Assembly: GCA_022495995.1 (NCBI GenBank)
Contig: JAFEMH010002558.1
Span: forward strand, 62,001 to 126,000
DNA from: Adenophora triphylla var. japonica
Lineage: Eukaryota; Streptophyta; Magnoliopsida; Asterales; Campanulaceae
Direction: 5' to 3'
Length of the DNA: 64,000 bases
The translations under genes and the position numbers were made by a program. Each line of letters begins with the position of its first letter. Within the stretch, counting starts at the first letter, position 1. A model generated the notes under the pieces. It made no database searches and was not told the DNA's origin. It saw nothing but the letters and a program-made list of their open reading frames with translations. This document shows positions 59,901 to 64,000 of the stretch, in pieces.

Positions 59901-61409
59901 CTCTTCAAAGATACAGTGCCCACCTCCAAGAGTTGACGCAACAATTTCAGGATGTCTCGTTCCACTATCTTCCTAGAGACAAAAATCGGTTCGCAGACGC
60001 ATTAGCCACACTCGGTTCCTTGGTCGAAATCCTTAAAGGAAAAGCAGTCAAACCCTTCAAAATAACACGACACTCAACTCCTGCCTACTGCGCCGTTATA
60101 GATCTCCATGACTGCAAAGACAAATGGTTATCCGAATGTGCTACCATCGAGGACTCCGAAGAGAAACCGTGGTACCATGATATTTGGCATTTCAACCTAG
60201 ATGGAACCATCCCACCTGAGACAGACCAGAAGACTCAGATCGCCCTTAAGAGGTTTGCCGCTAATTACTCCATCATAGCTGGCCGCCTATTCAAGAAGCA
60301 TTCCCAAGGAAACCTCCTTTGTGCCACCGAGGAAGAGGCCCGAGAAATAATGGACCATGTTCATCAAGGCATATGTGGAACCCACATGAGCGGAAATATG
60401 CTCGCCAAAAAGATCATCAGACAAGGGTACTTTTGGCTAACCATGGAAGCCGACTGTACCAGAATGGTCAAGAAATGCCATAAGTGTCAGATACACGCCA
60501 ACCTTCAGCACGCACCGCCTTCCTTGCTGTACCCTATGACTTCTCCTTGGCCGTTCTCGACATGGGGAATAGACGTGATTGGAAAGGTCACACCCACAGG
60601 AGCCAATGGGCACTACTTCGTCCTAGTAGCCATCGACTATTTCACTAAATGGGTCGAGGCCGCCTCCTACAATGTTTTGAATGCCAGAAAGGTTATAGAA
60701 TTCATCAAACACAACATCATCTGCGATACGGGGTCCCGCAAGAGATGATATCCGATAATGGCTCGCACTTCGAGAAGGAAACCGATCACCTCCTAACCGA
60801 GTATAAAATCACAAGGCACAAGTCATCTCCATACAGGCCTCAGACGAATGGAGCAGTCGAAGCCCAAACAAGACAATCGAGACCATCATCAGAAAAATGG
60901 CAGTCACTGGGAAAGACTGGCCCGACAAGTTACCCTTCGCACTGTGGGGATACCGCACATCAGTCCGAATAGCTACGGGAGAGACCCCCTATGCCCTCAC
61001 CTTCGGAATGGAGGGTGTCTTGCCAATAGAACTGGAAATACCATCACTAAGGGTTCTCATAGAAAACCAAGTGAACGAAGTCGACTGGCTAGAAAGTAGA
61101 TACGAAGAGTTAGCCTTGCTAGACGAAAGGAGGCTAAAAGCAGCCGAGCACACTCAAGCTTACCAAAGGAGAATGGCAAGAGCTTTCAACAAAAATGTCA
61201 AGACAAGGAATATCAGAGTGGGCGACCTAGTTCTCCGCGAGCATTGTCCTGGACCTTTCAACCCGCTAGGCAAATGGGGACCAAGATGGATAGGACCCTA
61301 CATCGTAAAGAAGATATTCTCTGGGGGAGCCCTTCAGCTAGTAGACTTAGACGAAGATCAGCTACCAAAGCCAGTCAACATGGACAAGCTCAAGAAATAC
61401 TTCGCGTGA

Positions 61410-61884
61410 CTTGGCCTCTTAAAAGAAAAACGCTCGTTAGGTTGAAAATCCCGAAGGGGACGACCTAGGCAAAAATTAGAGCTCGCACAAGAAAAGAAGC
61501 CCGCTAGATTGGAAACTCGAAAGGGCAGTCTAGGCAAAAGAAAGGGTGTGCATAAAAAAAAGGTGGGGCTTGTCTCGCGTGAGATTACCCTTTGGCCTGA
61601 AACCGTATTTTTTGTCCTTTTTTTTTCTCAAAAAATGAACTATGCTAGACCTGAGCCTCTTATTTAATTGCTGTAAAAGAGGAACGTAGGCAGCCTTTGG
61701 GTTCGGTCTAATCAAATAAATAAATCTAATTTGTCCTTTTTATTAATCAAATGCATGTTTTTAACAGCAAAAGGGAAATCCTAACCACAGCGACTAATTT
61801 GCTAAGCTAACAATCTTGAAAAGAAAATACTAATAAAATAAAACTGTTGATCTATTAAAGCAATCTCTTGGTACTCCTTAAGAT
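61410..61884 (+). other. Gypsy-3 post-pol region
   Basis: Two imperfect direct repeats of the form CGCTMGRTTGRAAAYYCCGA, ending in CTAGGCAAAA, lie at about 61431-61475 and 61502-61542. Palindrome TCTCGCGTGAGA at 61573-61584. GGAACGTAGGCAGCC at about 61681 echoes the leader block. No sense ORF. Confidence 0.75.
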
Positions 61885-63381
61885 CTAGCCTTTCATTGAC
61901 TTGGTAGGCCGGCGGACATGATCACCACCGTCTTCGAGGTCCTTCTTACGCTTCGGACCCTTCGAAGCAGAACATCCCTCGAGACGAGTAAAGACGTACT
62001 CTGAAAGCCTCTTGAAGACATTGGGCCTATCTAAAGCTTGCGTCTTTCCAGGCATCCCTTTGCCTCGCCTCTCGTACCAATCTCCATCAAGAAAATCCTG
62101 GGTTGGATCGGTTCGTACATTAGCAGGATCAGACTGAGCCTCGCTCCTTCGCAAAATACTACTAGCTACAAAAGAATCCCCTAGCAATGGAAGCCGCAGA
62201 TCATCAATCTTCTCCACACTAGAGTGGCCGGTATGAAGGAACCAATCCAAATACTTGTCAGATAAGAAGATGCTTGCATCAAAAGTTCGAAGGTTCGACC
62301 AGCGGTCCCGACTAGTTCCTTCACCCCATGCTTGAGCTAGCACCTGCGCAAACTCTACACCAATATAAGACACACCACAAGAGGCCCCTTCGAAAAGATA
62401 AGTGTCCTGCTGCTGACCAAACTGACAGAGCACCCGTTTGGGAAAATAAAAGGAGGAATCTCGCAAACTCGGGAGAACAACCCTGTCAAAACCCTTGGTA
62501 TTGGCGATGTACTTGTTCAATCTCCAATAAGGTGGACACCAAAGGATATCCACAGTTACATTCTTCGCAATTAACTCAGCCCACTCATCCACTGAGAGAT
62601 CCTTGATCAGCAGCATTCGCATATGATATGTGAACGGGGAATATTCCAATGGGGGACCTACCAATTTGAGATGCTCCCTAAGCCAAATAGTCAACAAAAG
62701 AGGACTCCCTTGAGTCATGGCACCGGTCTTGTGCAACTCATCAAGACCATGTAGGGTTTCACCCAAAATTAGCGGAATGATGTTCCTAGAACGTTTTCTA
62801 GCCTGCAGAACAATTTCCACCAATTAGGAGTCAACCAAGCCATCCCTGCATGTAAACAAAACATCTCCGAAAAGAGAAAGGGCCAGAAATTTCCGTTTGT
62901 AGACATGAAAGGCGTCATCATCTGAATCTCTGTTGAATCGCGCAGGAAAAGAAGAACAATCTACCCACCTGCGGTGAACCAACTCATAGCAAGTATCAAG
63001 GGGGATCCCTAGCAATTCATTCAAGGCCTCTGAATGATTCCTATTGTATTTAGGAACAAAAATCTCAACAGTTAAAGGCATATCCAAGATGATGGCAAAT
63101 TCCTCCACAGTAGGCGTCATCACATTAAGAGAAAAATTGAAGAGATGGACAGAGGGATCCCAAAATCGAGCAGCACCCTGCAAAAGATTCCAATCTGGTT
63201 GGAGGTTCTTCAAGGTGAAAAGGATTCTGAATCCGAATTCTGCTATAAACTTGTTGCGAGATCGATTACGAAACGACCTCACGAAATCTCTTGATGCTTT
63301 CTTGAAGGCTTCAATCACTTCAGAAGGCAAAGAAAAATCATCGACAATTATGGACATTGGGGCGATCTCCTTGGAAGCCAT
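61885..63381 (-). pseudogene. Antisense ORF of Gypsy-3 (plant mobile domain / DUF7745-like)
   Basis: The minus-strand start is ATG at 63381 (MASKEIAPMSIIVDDFSLPS). The frame is broken only by one TAA at 62824-62826 and otherwise runs to 61885, about 498 codons. The N-terminal half has NLQPDWNLLQGAARFWDPSV, FNFSLNVMTPTVEEFAIILD and FLALSLFGDVLFTCRDGLVD, the pattern of plant mobile domain/DUF7745 proteins ('W..L..A..FW.P', 'PT.EE'). After the stop: GETLHGLDELHKTGAMTQGS and LREHLKLVGPPLEY. The C-terminus is basic (ASKGPKRKKD). Molecular role unknown. Related antisense ORFs are known in Tat elements. One stop in nearly 500 codons is much less damage than in pol. Confidence 0.75.
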
Positions 63382-64000
63382 GGATCACAGGATTGAAAAA
63401 GAAGACAAGAACGTCACCCTAACAGAATATCTCTAGAGTTTGAAAGGCTAGGATGAGTTATCTGGCCGGACTATAGGGTGTTTTTATAGGGAAAACTGAC
63501 AAAATCCTGTTCGGAGAAGGAAAAGAATTTTTCCTGGGTAGCGTGTCTCGCGCGAGATGCCTTGTCCCGCGCGATACATCGCCACGGTAAAACAGCAACA
63601 TTTCTGCACAAATAACAATCTAGCCCCGACTTGACGAAGCAAGTCTCGAATAACCTGCACATACAGTTCTCAACATACAGTGCAACACCAAATTCAAGCT
63701 CAAAATTGGGGCCTAGGTGGCCATTTCATTTCCAACCACGGAAAGTCGAGAAAGTTAAAAAACTAACTAATTAGACCTAGGATTAGGAATTAAGAAAACT
63801 GTGTTTTGTTGCAATCTACGTGCTAACAGGTACCAATAGAAAAGAAAATTATCTGGGCCCACAAGGCCAATATTTACAAGTCATCAGAAAACAAATAGGG
63901 AGAAAAAGGGGATCACGCCATCAAGTCGCTCGAGCCGCCGGCACCTCCGCCTTCACCACCATGGGGGCTACCATCCCTCCTCGACCTCTTGGCTCCACAA
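63382..64000 (-). other. Upstream of the antisense ORF, with a possible second antisense ORF end
   Basis: Palindrome TCTCGCGCGAGA at 63546-63557 lies about 165 bp upstream of the antisense ATG. It is followed by a CCCGCGCGATAC half-copy. At the window edge a minus-strand frame (64000 to a TGA at 63913-63915) reads AKRSRRDGSPHGGEGGGAGG, then SSDLMA and stop. It is Gly/Arg-rich and could be the C-terminus of another antisense gene, but it is too short to judge. Confidence 0.35.

Larger units (their letters stand above)
55125..61409 (+). pseudogene. Gypsy-3 pol (protease, G-patch, RT, RNase H, integrase)
   Basis: Protease: NLVDNGSAINVLPKKALSSL and LLLGRPWLHDIGGLPSSLHQ, frameshift near 55395, split by the solo LTR at 55553/56957. 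G-patch: KGYFPG then LGKYLQG and HGLGYITS with an internal TGA (57173). RT: RIKPEWSIQVKEEIMKLLNV, LRDLNKASPKDDFPLPNIDM, TPWGTFCYTVM and YVDEMIVHSKG, where catalytic YVDD is YVDE. Stops at 58601, 58754 and 59288. RNase H: WQLFFDSAANKRGFS, NNTAEYEACLAGLEAALE and FGDSQLIINQ. Integrase: H..H..C..C zinc region (VHQGICGTHMSGN...CHKCQIHAN), WGIDVIGKVTPTGANGHYFV, frameshifts near 60740 and 60880, SDNGSHF, PYRPQTNGAVEA, and a C-terminal KPVNMDKLKKYFA. Inactive but complete in plan. Confidence 0.93.
51103..64000 (+). mobile_element. Gypsy-3: Tat-like element with antisense ORF, 3' end outside window
   Basis: LTR 51103-52096 begins TGTAGACACC and ends GACGCTACA. PBS TGGCGACTTCGCTGGGGAC at 52098-52116. 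Then leader, gag, protease (split by a solo LTR), G-patch, RT, RNase H, integrase to 61409, and an antisense ORF 61885-63381. This extra antisense ORF between integrase and the 3' LTR is known from Tat-lineage elements. The 3' LTR is not reached. Confidence 0.92.

Overview
This is plant nuclear DNA, most likely from a eudicot. It is AT-rich and consists almost entirely of transposable elements nested inside one another. The main evidence is split, spliceosomal gene fragments resembling Arabidopsis genes, Stowaway-type MITEs, CACTA termini, and Ty1/copia and Ty3/gypsy polyproteins. I found no intact host gene, no tRNA or rRNA gene, and no bacterial or organellar feature. I cannot name the species.

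Layout. 1-2879 is the 3' part of a CACTA (En/Spm-like) transposon with a Transposase_24-like gene and a dense subterminal palindrome array. 3724-5630 is a chimera of two captured host gene pieces that keep their introns: a mitochondrial phosphate carrier (MPT3/PHT3-like) joined to an ERECTA-LIKE LRR receptor kinase. A Stowaway MITE sits in an LRR intron. 6088-25072 is a minus-strand, gag-only gypsy element (TR-GAG type). A solo LTR (11900-24993) interrupts its right LTR, and that solo LTR is itself split by a nearly complete Sirevirus-like copia element, Copia-A (13813-24249). 25078-25470 is the 3' end of a second CACTA element, continuous with 6087 before the gypsy insertion.

25471-42077 is a second, older Sirevirus-like element, Copia-B. 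It is split by Gypsy-1 (27376-35602), a Tat/Ogre-like element that has lost everything after protease. Copia-B has an intron-containing second ORF with another MITE in the intron. Gypsy-2 (42078-51102, Tat-like) interrupts that second ORF. Gypsy-3 (51103 to the window end) interrupts Gypsy-2 inside RNase H. Gypsy-3 is itself interrupted by a solo LTR (55554-56956) and carries a long antisense ORF of plant-mobile-domain/DUF7745 type. Five insertions are closed by exact 5-bp target duplications (ATTTG, CAAAT, GAATG, ATCAC, ATCAC), so their order is secure.

All polyproteins are damaged by stops and frameshifts. The most interesting signal is not a gene. Nearly every element carries its own short, often palindromic DNA motif, repeated in LTRs, leaders, post-pol regions and, for both copia elements, in tolerant linkers of coding sequence where it is read in different frames. 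This points to selection on DNA or RNA rather than protein. The three Tat-like elements also share a covarying hairpin at the LTR 3' end, a PBS-like copy inside the LTR and, in two of them, a conserved leader block.
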